A stretch of DNA of 64,000 nt from Zerene cesonia (GCF_012273895.1 NC_052113.1:2222195-2286194); one strand, 5' to 3'. Shown: positions 35,881-49,500, counted from the first letter of the stretch. Notes: generated by a model not told the origin, from the sequence alone. Translations and numbers: made by a program.

Positions 35881-36065
35881 TCTTAATATATAAAATTCTC
35901 GTGTCACAGTTTTCGTTGCCAAACTCCTCCGAAACGGCTTGACCGATTCCTCTGAAATTTGGTAAGCATATTGGGTAGGTCTGAGAATCGGCCAACATCT
36001 ATTTTTTATCCCGATATTCCTACGGGATACGGACTTACGCGGGTGAAACCGCGGGGCGCAGCTAG
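35881..36065 (+). mobile_element. Chimeric Helitron-like element: swapped 5' half, shared 3' end
   Basis: 185 bp, TC start after A, CTAG end before T. The 5' half (TATAAAATTCTCGTGTCACA ... CTGAGAATCGGCCAACATCT) belongs to the family seen at 21602-21745. The 3' end (ATCCCGATATTCCTACGGG ... CGCGGGTGAAACCGCGGGGC, then GCAGCTAG) is that of the copies at 6864 and 39767. The stem GCGGGTGAAACCGC is intact. It is non-coding. Confidence 0.75.
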
Positions 36066-37430
36066 TTTTATTATAACATTTGTTAACAGAAAAAGTATTC
36101 GCGTAAAATTGTGTTTGAAGGAAAATACTTTTACATTGTTACATTACCTACCCGTGAAGACTTGAAATGCCTCGAGAGTCGAACTTATACAAAAGTTTTA
36201 TATTATATTGTATGTTGTTAACGCTCCAAGTTATTTTAGGTATTTCCACATTAAATTGTACCATTTTATTGAAGTTTGTTTTTACATTTCACACATTTTC
36301 TGTATCTCGTACATTACTGCAACAAAATCCGAAAACATTGATAATTAATTTAAGGTGCGAAAATCCTCCATGATACATCCAAATATGAGATTAATCAAAA
36401 TTCAGCATTTATGATCATTTAGTTGCTGCTATGCATGCTATGCTTCTTGTTGTCTTGTTGTCTATTAAAGATACGCATCAAAAGTTGAAAATAAGACAGT
36501 TATAAAAGTCGGCCAAATGTATCGCATCCAGCCTTGATGATTGCAAATATATTTATAGCTAAATCTTGACTAACTATCGCTCTTGTCATAATTATTTGAA
36601 TATTCATTATTTATCCTCACAACATTCATCTGAGTATGCTGTTTGAATAAAATAAAATCAAATTTAAAACTTAAATTCAATATTAAGATAGGGTCACATC
36701 ATTACATAGTATGTCTGTGTTTGTATGCTTAGATCTTTCATATTACGCAACAGATTTTTATAGTTTTTTTTTCAATAGACAGTGATTTAAGAGGTAGGTT
36801 TACATGTATATATCATATATTTGAAGTTTGATATAAACATGAGTATCAAACGCTAATGTAGCCAACAAATCATTAACGATTCAATATAGTATACTAATTA
36901 AAAAGACAATTTCGACACACCCAAATAAAACTGCATAGAAATCTGCACCATGAACTTGCAATAACTTTGCCAAATTGTAAATCTTGCATAATGTTAATAA
37001 CAGAGAGTTATATATGCGAATAGAGTAATTTTAAAAAGCTCTCCATTCCCCATGCTCAATAAAGACGTCGTCTGCAACCGCCGCCAAAAATGTTTTCGCC
37101 AAGCAATTGTCTGCCTAGGCATTAAGACCTATTACATATATTATTTTTATTGATACTGCAGAGCTGTCCAAAGAATTTGGGAATTTGGCTTTCAAGTACA
37201 ATCTAGTGCAATAATGTTGTGCTCAAATTCATAGCTATTAAATGGGATAGATGTAATACTGGTGTTTCAGATCTCTGTAATGTTATTGGCAAACGTAAAA
37301 ATAAATTACGTTCTAAAATAACAGGTCAATAAGAAAATCCGTCGAACGTTTTATTTAAATTTTATGTTATGTAAAATTTCGCATGTATTATTGAATATAA
37401 ATTACACCTCCCGATCACATACGAATAAAT
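36066..37430. other. AT-rich non-coding DNA, nothing identified
   Basis: Chance frames only (36167-36373 and similar). No repeat recognised. Confidence 0.4.
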
Positions 37431-37760
37431 ACATAGTTATTAATAACATTTCAAAGCGGGTGTAAGGCTATTGCGTAAACAACGCCCAAGCTAAAAACCG
37501 GTGTCAAATTTATTTTTAAACAGCGATTATGTTATCACATTCATTATGCCACAACATGTGAAAGGTTTGAACTTTGAACAAAATATCACGATCGCTGTAA
37601 CGTGGGCGTTTGATTAGGAATCGATAAGCTCATGCGTCAAACACCATGCTATTGTTATTTCATCCTTTGTGAGTCCACCCTTATCTTTTGTAGCGTTTTT
37701 AGTATTGTGGTTAATCCCAGTCTGTGAGGATTACGGCGTTTCCTTTAATGCATCGCTGTC
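37430..37760. promoter_or_regulatory. Candidate enhancer-like island with DR1 nuclear-receptor site
   Basis: A balanced block in AT-rich DNA. TGAACTTTGAACA (37568-37580) is, on the minus strand, TGTTCA-A-AGTTCA. That is a direct repeat spaced by one base, the HNF4/USP-type DR1 arrangement. CACGATCGCTGTAACGTGGG and GGAATCGATAAG follow. No coding frame. Confidence 0.3.
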
Positions 37761-39766
37761 GTTTCTGTTAAACTGCTAGTTTGAAGTTGTAAGTATAAAA
37801 TTACATAATCTTTGCTCTATCAGGTATAAGCTCTAGAGCCTAATGTGACCAAAATGTCATTGATATGGCGAAAATTTATTTTACTAAAAATGCTATGTAA
37901 TTATAATTAATAGAAGTTTGGTCTGGAATATTATTCTAAAGATCCAGTGTAGCTGACTAGGAACTAAAAACTAGTAAACACATTGCCCTTATGATAACTG
38001 GAAAATATTTTCTGATAAATAATTTTGTTCTGCATTACCACATTAATTTAATTCGCTTCATATCTACATGTACCTTAAATTTCGGTCAAAACTCCTACAA
38101 ATAACCTCTCCTATACACATCTAATTTATACAATAAATAATAATATAACTATATATCCGTAATTCCCTATTTTTTGTTTAACCAATAACGTACCGAAGTA
38201 ACCCTAATTTACGACAAAGATGTTTAAAAAACTCTTCAGACACCAGTCTAGACGAAAATCCGACGACTAACAAACGGCTGATGTTTAAAATACGTCTTAA
38301 AATCTGGTCCTTTGTCAGAGTGTATTCACCTGTCGCCTGTACTGATCATAAGATTATTATTATTATATGAATCATCGTCAAGTATCGCGTGTATGCACTG
38401 AGTACTGACTAATTATCTGGATGATTCGTTATAAGGTTACTTGAAACAAATAAGATATTGAATAGATATTTCTCTTGATTTTGTTGATTATCTAATATTT
38501 TGATGAAATGTTTTGTATCTAAATAAATAGCTTGATTTACTTAAAATTTGAACGCCATTTACACTAATTTAAAACTCTAGAATAAACTAGAATGTTCCAC
38601 TAAGACAACTAGAATGTTTTTAATTTTACTGACAGACATTTACATTTTCATAGTGAAATAATATCACGAATCGAATATTCTAAAAACAAAGCAGTTTTCC
38701 ATTCCTTGGTATAAAGAATGATAGAACGAACGTTAAGATCAATCAGATATCTTTGATAGCCTCGTGCACGTGTGAATATCAATGCAATTATGTATACAGA
38801 GGACTATATGATGATGACATATAGACCATAACAAAAGTAGGCCGTATATATACTGCAATCAAAAGGAAACTAATCTATTCTCAGTTACGACATTTTCAAC
38901 AGTCGTTTTCGTTCAAAGGACTAACTACTAAATTAGTTCTTTTGGGTCACTAGACCCATGTTTCGATATCAATATCTGAAACTATCTAAGCAAACGCTTA
39001 TACTCAAACTCAAAAAAGACAATGTCTATCACCTACTATTGTGTATAAAACGGTATTATTGTGTACGTGTAAAATGTGATTAAATTTATACTGGACGGAA
39101 ATTTTATCCAAATTGGTAGCATAATAATCGTAACGGGCAGACAGATATAAAACTAAATATTTATAGTATCACTAGATTTATTTCGCGACGTCGATTGCGT
39201 TCAAATTTTTAAACCAAATTCTCCACATTCAGAGGAGTTTAGTGACATGTGTGTGCACCTATTTATCCAGTTAATAAAATATTCCGAACATAATAGAAAA
39301 AAATTAGATCATTTGCTTGTAGACCACGCAATGATTAAATTCTCATATGTATAAGCGTGTAACATGTTTCCCATCCATGGATATATAATGTCTTGACATC
39401 ATTCGCATAGTAATGACTTAATATTGCTTCGTATCGTGGAATATGCAATTATTAGAATCGACAACGGCATTGCTGCTGGAATGTTCTAATGCTGTCTGCT
39501 AGAAAGTTGTTTTGCATGTGTGTGTTTGTGTGTGACACAATCGAGATTGAAAACTTGGCTAATTGTGAAAAAGGTCGTATTGTATTGCTTATTAATTGGG
39601 CGATACACTGACTGTTGCATGCCTAGGCTATAGATACAAGATTTCATTAATATAATGATGATTGAAATTTAATATGTAAAATATGATATACAATAGCAAC
39701 TTTCTCGAACGTTCTAATGTCCTACTGATTAGCTAAATGATTAGAATTATCACATTATCCTACCAA
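37761..39766. other. AT-rich non-coding DNA, nothing identified
   Basis: No splice-bounded frame or recognisable repeat. A short patch at 39075-39140 hints at an eroded Helitron-like interior (GGACGGAAATTTTATCC) but is too short to call. Confidence 0.35.
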
Positions 39767-39968
39767 TCCTACTAATATTATAAATGCGAAAGTTTGTAAC
39801 GATGTGTGTGTGTGTTTGTTGCTCTTTCACGCAAAAACTGCAGAACCGATTGCAATGAAATTTGGTACGTAGATAGCTGAACAACTGTAATAACATATAG
39901 GCAACTTTTTATCCCGATATTCCTGCGGGATACGGACCTACGCGGGTGAAACCGCGGGGCGCAGCTAG
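39767..39968 (+). mobile_element. Non-autonomous Helitron-like element (Lep1-type), best-preserved copy
   Basis: 202 bp, TC start after A, CTAG end before T. The interior includes AATATTATAAATGCGAAAG, TCTTTCACGCAAAAACTGCA and ATCCCGATATTCCTGCGGG. The 3' end has an intact GCGGGTGAAACCGC stem followed by GGGGCGCAGCTAG. The copy looks young, since all shared words are intact. Confidence 0.85.
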
Positions 39969-40239
39969 TTTTAAATAAAGAAAGAGGTTAAATATAACAT
40001 ATCTTTAATGTTGTTTCTAGTTTCCTCGCTATAAAACATCCATGCTTACTTACACCACATCTAGTTTAACGTTAGTCAGACGTATTGTTACGAGCTTATA
40101 ATATTTTATCGACTGCTAAATACTTTCCCTCTTGTTTGCGTATGATTTGTCATAAAATATATTTATAACCTATAATAAAATAATGTTGAGACATTTTTCC
40201 TTTATTGCTTTCGATATAGATTTCCATGTTTATTCAATA

Positions 40240-40443
40240 CTAGCTGTGCCCCGCGGTTTCACCCGCGTAAGTCCGTATCCCGTAGGAATATCGGAATAAA
40301 AAGTTGCCTATATGTTATTCCAGTTATCCAACTGTCTACGTACCAAATTTCATTGCAATTGGTTCAGTCGTTTTTACGTGAAAGAGTAACAAACATCCAT
40401 ACATCCATACTTACAAACTTTCGCATTTATAATATTAATAGGA
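40240..40443 (-). mobile_element. Non-autonomous Helitron-like element (Lep1-type), inverted copy
   Basis: 204 bp on the minus strand: TC start at 40443 preceded by A, CTAG end at 40240 followed by T. The + strand shows CTAGCTGTGCCCCGCGGTTT and CACCCGCGTAAGTCC at the hairpin end, and CTTTCGCATTTATAATATTA at the start. It lies 271 bp from the + strand copy at 39767-39968, with the two CTAG ends facing each other. Confidence 0.85.
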
Positions 40444-41440
40444 TTTACTATCATATATATATTCGTACGTAAAACGATATCATGGATACGTTTTTCGATA
40501 GACTCTAAGCCACCTACAGCTACTGCTCCATGTTATGATCGTAAACATACGCTTCCAAAACATATCCAACTAATGTGTACTACTACCAGTTTTAATGTAG
40601 ATTAAGATTTGTAGATTAATTCATTCCAATGTACATTTACGACACACGTAATCTTTGCTGTACACGTTTCTTCGTTCATAAATACCTATATTTGGATAGT
40701 TCATGTTTATTTTCAAGAAGTGTGAGTCAAGAAAACATAAAAAGTATGCTAGAACAAACCTCTTGCAATAATGGCAACATTCTATCATGACGCATTATTG
40801 TATTATATATATAAAATAAAAATAAACAAAAGCTAAAAATAGTATTAACTGGTTACAACAATCTCGTTTTAAACTATGTAATAAGCATGAGATAGGTTTT
40901 ATATAGAGACATTCATCACTTGCATATATTTTTTTGTAATTGTTACCACTATACCGCACCATAAATGCATAGGGACTTCATTAAAGGTTGAACTCTTGTA
41001 ATGCGATTAAAGATACAAATAAAACATTGTTTTTTTTCGCTTTCACTTGTATGACACGTTAAGTATGAACTCAAATTTTATAAAATGTGAATTTTTCAAT
41101 GTAGGTATATACTGCGTCGTAAAATCACGAAAGCTTCAAAAGGATTTAATATGCTATTAAAATGAACGCACTCGACAGTTTACTGCGAAATAAATCGTAA
41201 GGTTGGTTGGATGTAAGTCAAAGAATCCATTCTTTGGAATGTAATGGCAAGCCTTTTTGTGTTTACGGAACGGAGTGGTTTTTTTGTAAAGTGCATTGAC
41301 TTACGTGCCTATTTATCTTGCGAATTTTTGCATCACATCTCGACATACAAGTAAAACCTTTACATTAACCATTCTACTTATAATTTATTTTCAAATGTTT
41401 CTTTCAACTACACTATCATATAAAAGAGTACTTATATCCG
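40444..41440. other. AT-rich non-coding DNA, nothing identified
   Basis: No recognisable feature. Confidence 0.4.
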
Positions 41441-41720
41441 GTGTCTGTAATAGTACACAAATGAAGCGGCCGCAGCACGCATCGGCACGCTTATATCTAT
41501 ATTAATGATAAATTGGGAAGCTATAAAGTATATGCGTCTGGCTGGATAGCATTCGCTTGTGTGCAAATGAACCGTGGCGAAGGACGTGGCCGCATTCCAC
41601 ACCACTACAGACATGACACACATACCGACACGTTCTGCGCGTGTGTGCGAATGCATTCACAGAGTATAAAACATTGTATGTCGTTAGAATGTTACCGTTG
41701 GATTCCGCGCCTTAAATCTA
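41440..41720. promoter_or_regulatory. Candidate regulatory island
   Basis: A balanced block containing the palindrome GCGGCCGC (41466-41473), GAAGGACGTGGCCGC and a GT/CA-rich stretch around 41600-41660. Two overlapping frames (41432-41656 minus, 41513-41725 plus) lack family features. Confidence 0.2.
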
Positions 41721-42639
41721 ACTGAAGATTTGAACTGGAATTTTTTATCTGTATCGCGATCAGGATTTTCAGCCGGGTTTCATTTATTATTTTCTTGATA
41801 TCATAAGAAACGTCAATAATGAATCTATTCGTACGGTTGGTCATAAATGATTTGTCGTAACATAGAAAAGTCGACCATCATTCGGTGTTATTACGTTACT
41901 AGCTAACAAACTAAATTGGCGTTTAATTGAGCTATAAAACACTTCGTGCTTTACAAAAAGAACAGTTACTTCATTAACAATTTGAGATAATTGAAAAACA
42001 CGCTATATGTTTTCAAGGCGTAGATATAAAAAGATATATTGTGGCTCACTGCGAGGAAAATTAACTATTATTTTAATATGTAGACAAAAGGCGCTAATCC
42101 GTGGGCAGCTGTGGTGAATCGCATACAAATATAGAGTTGAACGTTTACCGTTAAAAATCACTGTTTCAAATCACTGTTACTTATTCATGGGATCACTATT
42201 AATAAGGATTTTATGCACGATTAACCATAAAGGTCACTTGATAAGTAACAATATAATACAATGAATTGTTAGTCATCGATATTGATGCGTAGTTCAATAT
42301 TTTACACAGATTATTACAAATTTAAACATGTATACATAGCTGTAATTGTTTTTATAACGATAATTGAAATTACTGTTATATTAAAGTTTTTGTTTACTTA
42401 TTATTACTATATTAGTTATTGTTTACTTAAATTAAAATATTGTCGTTTTAAAAAATATGAAAGAAAACTTTTAACCTAATTCCTTCCTGAAAATAGCTTT
42501 TTCCATATGGTAAACCTCACGGAATCAGAGTAAAGCAATTTTTGGCCACTAGCTACATTCTCGTAAATTACAGTTTACAAGATGTCATAAGCTAGTGCAT
42601 TTAATAAACTTGTCACAATGCAATAAACGTTAAAAGTAA

Positions 42640-42920
42640 CAGTTATTTGGAACGGTGATTGTCGTTGTAACCGCTCGAATGGTCCGAACGAACGGTTTCC
42701 CTCTAATGTGCCGTCTAACAAAAACTGCTGAATATTCCCCGTCTCACACGAGCTTTATGCCACGTAATGATGCAGTCACGCCTCCGCGATCACAATATAT
42801 TTTCTTCACTATGAAATTCATATTGCTTTACGCAACAGTTATATTTATTGCTCTCACCTCTGTTCGCATGGAACGGTTTAAAATTCGCGCTAATGGTACA
42901 GCGTGCGAGTTTTATTGAAA
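42640..42920. promoter_or_regulatory. Candidate regulatory island or orphan short frame
   Basis: A balanced, CpG-containing stretch with a plus frame at 42655-42918. Its second half begins at an internal Met with a hydrophobic, signal-peptide-like run (MKFILLYATVIFIALTSV), then about 17 polar residues and a stop. No family is recognised, there is no splice context, and the first half is featureless. I favour non-coding conserved sequence over a gene. Confidence 0.2.
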
Positions 42921-45530
42921 TTGGTCGGTTTGATCGCATTCATGCCGATATCTGATCATATTTTAAACATTCAATGCGTAGTCAATAATTTTTGATTGTG
43001 TGTTTGTGTATACGTGTTATTGGATTGTGTTTCTGAGTTTAAAACTGTGTGAGTTTTCAGCTAAACAAATTATTAATAATCTACAATGCTAATAATTATG
43101 CAATATGTAAGAACGTCTTTTAATATTTTGGAGTTATAGAAGTATCCCTTATAGCTTAATAGCTATAAGGCAACGGAGGTCATGATTTAAAGAGGAAATA
43201 CAAGACGAAAATATAAATTAGGTATTGCATTCAATGTGACATTTTATTACAAAAATTTTGATGAGCATTTACATATGTCAAACGAGTATCCGATTGTTTA
43301 TGACAGGGTCAAGTAAGTTAAGAAAACATACAATATTTTGTTATTATATTTCTTGCATGCAAAATGATGCAACTCCAAGCGTACGTACCTACAGTACGTA
43401 CAGTATATCCTTGTATGTATTATTCCTATATTCATCGGATGAAAGATCGTAAAGATCGGATAACAATTTATATATTTGGTTAAATACAAATAAAATTAAC
43501 AAATGTACAAATACACAAATGTATTGAAATTTGATTCTACCAATGATCGCAATGTTTTTAAGCTACGATATAAACGATCCGTATAGAGCATAGAAGTAAA
43601 TAGAAATATTTGTAAAAGTAATAAGTATCTCAGGTACCCACATATTTCAAGTCAAAACATACCTCGCCAACCATCTGTAGGTATAGATATTGTACTTTAA
43701 AGAGAAAAAAAAAAACGTAACAAACCCTCATTATTTCTCCATATTAGTATGTACGTCATGCAGTGGATATAAGCCTACAATTTACATAAAAAATACGTTT
43801 CACAACACCGTATTAAAATTTCATTGTAAACACCGTCAAATACATGTATATATTTGGCTTGTTATCGACCATTTTCACACGTACAACCGGTTTTCTTTTT
43901 ATTTCGTCGTAAAAACAAATAATTCTCTTAAAGCACGCGATTGCAATACGAGAAATTACTCCGCGTATCCGTATGTATGAAAGTCGATTCATTCCAATCG
44001 TAATTGTTCACGCTTTTTTATATTGTTTTATTTCGATAATTGATTATGGACTGCGTTTTTTGTCTCTTGCGACATATGGAATACAAATAAAGCGTTCAAT
44101 TATTATGTACCTTGTTACGTATGTCAAAATAGCTAAATATTTTCAGAGAATTTTTTCTTTCTTATATTATTCAATGACTTAGTGTTTGCATCCCGTCGAC
44201 GTCTCTCCTTATCCTTTATCCTTTAAAGGAGAGTAACGCATATGCAGAAGCCCTACGTTAAATTTTTATTGACGGTAGTGGGCAATTACTATCACGCGAC
44301 CTATTAGTTCAGACGCTTCCATAAAAAAATAAGGAATGTATTTGTTAAAGAATATCGTCAATGTCCAAGCATCTGCTTACAAATGATAATATAATTGTCA
44401 TTGCATTACGATAAATAATATACAATTGAATATTAAGTACAAATAATCCTATTGATATAATTTTTTTTTAATATGGATCGAGAGGTAAAACTCAAACTAA
44501 TAACAAACTATTTAAATGCTAATGAAATTTAAGAAGACATACCTTCAGCAGTTTCACCAACAAGAACACAAATATCAACTATTATGGTTTACAATAGCAG
44601 CAGTAATGCAAAAGCTTTATCACTTCAAAATCATTTTTAAACGCTTAAACAACACACCATCGACTTTAACCTTTAAAACAACAAACTTGCGCATTACATA
44701 ATCTTACAAGCACCTTTTAACATCACATAATTTTAAATTTAACACATCACAATCTTGATTGTGGAGATGCGATACAGAATACAAAACTCGTTTAAAATTA
44801 TATAAATGTTTATCACATCGTTGCAAATTCTTATCTCAATAAGATAGGCGATTTCCATGCTTTATTTTCCAGTATTGTGGCAGGGCATTGACTTCTATAA
44901 AATGCCGTTTCGAATTATCTCTATTTCTTAGTTAAAATTCATGGAAATTATTATCATTAATTTCCTTGAGGCACTTCATGTATATTCAAACGTTTGAGGT
45001 GCTTAACTGGTTCTCGAGTGTGGTATCTATTACCTATGATATGTTATTTCTAAACCTACACCTCTTTTAAGCAAACAATATAGCATTAGACTTGGACCAT
45101 TGACATGGGCCGTAATTCGGCATCTTAAATATGACACGCTCTTCCTTAAGATTAGATCGTTAGGGAGTAAATCAGACAACGTTTTTTTTAAATAAATGTA
45201 AGTATGTAGGAAATCCCACCATCCATTTGGTATTTGTTTAATTTTATTTGCTGTTTGTTTGTATTTTCTATATATTTGTGTGTGTGATCTACATTAATTA
45301 TCAGAGGAAAATAGGCATTAACTATTTCTTATTTAAGAATAAACTCTATATCAACCACAAATATTATCAACCCTATCAGCAAAGCAGTAGAATTAACTAT
45401 ATCAAAATTTAGATCAACACTTTAATATAACAAAAGCTTTTCACATAAAGCCTTGTGTATTTACATAACAAATGTCCCGAATAGCTTGTTGACGATTAAA
45501 CGCTAGAAATTATTTACATCGTTGAGTGAG
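42921..45530. other. AT-rich non-coding DNA with a small hairpin
   Basis: CTTATAGC and GCTATAAG (43148-43155 and 43162-43169) form a perfect 8-bp stem with a 6-nt loop. GTACGTAC occurs twice near 43380-43402. The frame at 43690-43980 (96 codons) is AT-driven with no recognisable product. Confidence 0.4.
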
Positions 45531-45730
45531 TAACAATTTGAGGGCAATATTTGGAATTCCGAGAAGACATCTGAGCTCGACGCGTGGCTTTGTTTGCGGC
45601 TGACTATGAGCTAGCAATCAGTGTGGGGGATGTTGTAGGGCTGTCAGTTGATTTTTTTCGACGTTTAGGCGGCAGCTGGGCGTAACGCATCTGGTGTCTA
45701 AGGGACATGTGACAAAATATTTAATTATCA
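45530..45730. promoter_or_regulatory. Candidate regulatory island with E-box
   Basis: A GC-richer block: GAGCTCGACGCGTGGC, GTGTGGGGGATGTTG, and GGCGGCAGCTGGGCG with the E-box CAGCTG at 45673-45678. No open frame of note. Confidence 0.22.
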
Positions 45731-46369
45731 ACGATCGAGGGCTGACACATTTATTTGCAGAATATTTAATGCAAACTCTTATTGAAAGAAGGAAAGATAG
45801 ATTGAACGCACAAATTTTTTAAATAATTAAAAATTGCTAGGCCAAAAATAAAACGCCAAAATTGATCAAGTGCATGTAGTTATACTAATAATAATGGGTA
45901 TAAATTGAATAAAATGGAGGATATCCTTTATAAGATACATCAGTGGAATTAAAGCGAATTCAACATGTTCATTGAAATCGATTTAACTCACAAAGTCATA
46001 ATGATTATATCGCGTGTTAAGCTTAATTTAAAACAGGAGTTAATAGCAGTGTTAAATACTAGAATTTCGTAATATTTCTATTTTTTTATAGAGAAACGAA
46101 CGGTCGTTACAAGTATCCAAACTTCTTTTATCAAAATTTTTATTTGTTCATTCTAGAGATTTTATACATAAAACGTTATATACGTCTTGAGAAGGGACGC
46201 AAAGGCGACTTTACGGAAGGCGATAAGTACCAATACAAAATCAATACTTACTTATATTCCTATTGAAATGCTACTTTGATTAAAATCGTGCCATATCATA
46301 AAAGACACACGACGAAAAATGACGAGAGTTTAAAGACGTTTTATCAATTATAAATGTATCGCACTTTAA

Positions 46370-46530
46370 TCAGCAAGTGGCAACCCTAAAGGGTATGAGG
46401 CTGGTTGAAATGTCTGAGACGTCTAATTTGCGGAGCCAACGCTACGGATTGACCTCATCTAGACGATCGCCTTCTCCATTACGATTTCTACTTCCAGCCT
46501 AATTAGATCAAAGGCTTAAATAATTTTCTC
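46370..46530. promoter_or_regulatory. Candidate enhancer: homeodomain and TCF-type sites adjoining
   Basis: CCTAATTAGATCAAAGG (46498-46514) places a palindromic homeodomain core (CTAATTAG) directly against GATCAAAGG, the TCF/LEF-Pangolin consensus. The preceding 120 bp are balanced and CpG-containing (AATTTGCGGAGCCAACGC, CTAGACGATCGCC). No coding frame. Confidence 0.32.
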
Positions 46531-49500
46531 TTAGATAATTGTAACAATAAATGATTTCGTGACTTATTTTGTTGTGGAATAAATTGGTATCGGCTGTTAC
46601 GATTTACAATATTTATTTTCTGGTAATCTAGACTCACAAGCTAGTCATTGCATTTACCTCATAGATGATAGGCATCGAATCGTATTCGCGGTTCAACTTT
46701 GGTTATTGAAACCTAAAAACATAAATAAAAATATTCTACATACGAATTATTAATCTGCTCGACCAACAAAAATTGGTAGATCATTTCAAGAGATCAAGAA
46801 AGTGCGACCCTTGATGTCTAGCCGGTGACCCATGACAAAAACTACATGTATAATCGTTATGAAAATATTGTTTTATGTTGAATATATATTTTCTCCTATC
46901 ACTTAGAAAAGAAGTACTAAAATAAAATTAAAAGTAAACCCAAGTTCTTTAATACAGAATACAAAAAAAATTTTATCCGAATCCTCTGCATACATAACAG
47001 CATATCTCTGCATAAAATATAAATTTTTTATATCATGTGTTCTTCTTTCTTCTTCGTGGTTATTTTAATAGTAAAGCTATCTTGTATCAAAAACAAGTAC
47101 TCTTTAAATGCGTTTTTGGAATATTTATTCATTTGTTATGTAATAATTATTTACATATTATTATGACGCACTCACAGTGGCCAGATAACATATATCAGGT
47201 TTTACTGGTGCATGTCAACGTTTACATTCTGATAATAATGACATTAGGGAAACAATCATCGCAAGTTACCTAAAAAACAAGGTGCAGTGGATTTAGTGCA
47301 AAATGATAACGGCTATGGAATGTTTAAAAGGCTCATAATTGCGTGCGAAATACTTGCTATAAGAAAAAAATAACCAATTCCCCATTTTAGTGGGTAAAAT
47401 ACATAAATGAAGAAAAATTGTTCAAGATTCGGACTCGCAACAATAAGGGTTCCATAAATGTGAACCAAAAGCAAGTGCAATAAAAATTGGTCACCCATCC
47501 AATTTATGACCGGGCCGAACGTTACTTTTCCTCAATTTTCGATTTATTGATATAGCGGCAACAGAAAACCATAAACTCTGATAATTTCAACTATCACGGT
47601 TCATGAGATGCAGTCTGGTGATGGACGGATATATGTGTATATGAAATACACAAACGCACGCGAAGTTCAATTTACCCCTTGGGTACAAAATCCGAAAAGA
47701 AAAACCAAACGCGTTATCATACCTATCTAAGATGATGTACAAATTCCAGTTTCCCTAAAAGAACAACCGCAAACAAAGTTTTCGGGAAAGAAAGCGTCCT
47801 TGAAGACGATAAACATAGACAATTTGAAAAAGATTCGTCGCCATCGAGTGCCATCGTCATAGACTGTAGACTAAAGTAAAGAGAATAGACGTATAGTGGT
47901 ATAATCGGCGTCAAAGCGGCGCGACAAGCCCCGTCTATGAATCGTCTCAGAACATTCTAGACTTCCAAATTGTACCCTAGAATATTATTCATGGCACACT
48001 AAGTCGTAAATATGGCTTGCGAAAAATATTTCTGGTTATGCTGACTTCTAAGTTAAATTACATAGCTCTGACCGAATTAACACAATCGATAATTTGCGAT
48101 TCGTATTGATTTCGTAAAACTAATAAAATTAATAAAAGTAAACTGAATTCGATATTATTATTATAACATATTTCAATTCTCTAAATTTTTCTGAATGTTT
48201 TATGTCATTTAGACACAATGTAAAATAATTCCGTATATTTTAAAGTTAGACCAAATTAGAGGCCATGCGGATCCCGTGCGGCTCAAATCGTGAAATGCAT
48301 ATTAATATAAACTTAAACTGTGCAGAGGTAAGCGAACCGAGTCATGAAAATTTATCAAAAACTTCCGATGAAACTACTTATTATTCTGGCCGCAAAGCAT
48401 CGTAATGAATAAAGAAATATTTTTAAACCCTAGGAAAGATGTGGTTCAACTTTTATTTGCTTCCTAGAGGTTACTTGAAAATGTAAAAACGGCATTTTTT
48501 TTATATTTTGTAATAAGCACCGTTTAAACTATTTCATGGTTATTTATGATTTTATATTTTTACTTGAAGGACTTTTCCCTCATGCGGTCATGTTCTAATA
48601 TCAATCATAAAATGTTATTAATAATTATTTAGATTCAAACCATAAAAGCAATGTCTTAGAGTTGTCTGTACGAAGGTACTTAGTCATAACTATTATGTAT
48701 TACCAGTATTACAGAATGAATTATTGGCCAGCGGTCATGCGGATAGTTTCGCAATAACACATGATACGACATGACTAACAGCTTCCAAGAGGTTTATCTT
48801 CTGTGATAAGTTAAGTGTACTGAGTAATATATCATCAGTAATAAAGAAAACATAATTTTCAAGCATAGGCATCTAATATCCCGCGTTTGGACGAAAATAT
48901 AAACTATAAGTATATAAGCTTGCCTTAGCGAGCGATAAAGTTACGTCACATATCAGGTATATAATACTACTTTACTACTTAACACTTTCTTATATAAACT
49001 ATTTATCCATTTATTATTCAATTCAATGTAATACTATAAACATATATATGTTACTTAACAAATAGACATACGATATATTCTAGATCATACTAGGATTAAA
49101 GTAATAAGACATTAATTTATTTCAAGTCTGGTCCTAAACACACAAAACTGTGTAAAAATATAAACTTACTATTTATTTAATCTAGCAACTATTTATTTTC
49201 ATTATCCTTCAAAGATAATACAGAGCCTGAAACTTGATCAAAAGAAAAATAAAAAAAGGTTGCAAAATTAGAATCCTGCCCTGCACAACATAAATTTAAA
49301 ATTAAAAAGCTATTGTTCTCTAACTTACGACGTTGGTAGTGTCTAGGTGTTAGATCGAAAGTTTTATCACCTATAACTTTAGCGTCGAACTGATTGAATT
49401 GAAGTAGAGCGTCTTTAAATGGGTTTATTTCTGTTCAAGTTAGGCCACTGAGGAACGTTTTATGTTGACACTTAGAGGCTGTCCAATAAAAGGTTATAAA

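Noticed and set aside
42655..42918. 87-codon frame with an internal signal-peptide-like segment
   Set aside because: A hydrophobic run is common in AT-rich chance frames. The rest of the frame is featureless and there is no promoter, splice or homology support, so it is reported as an island only.
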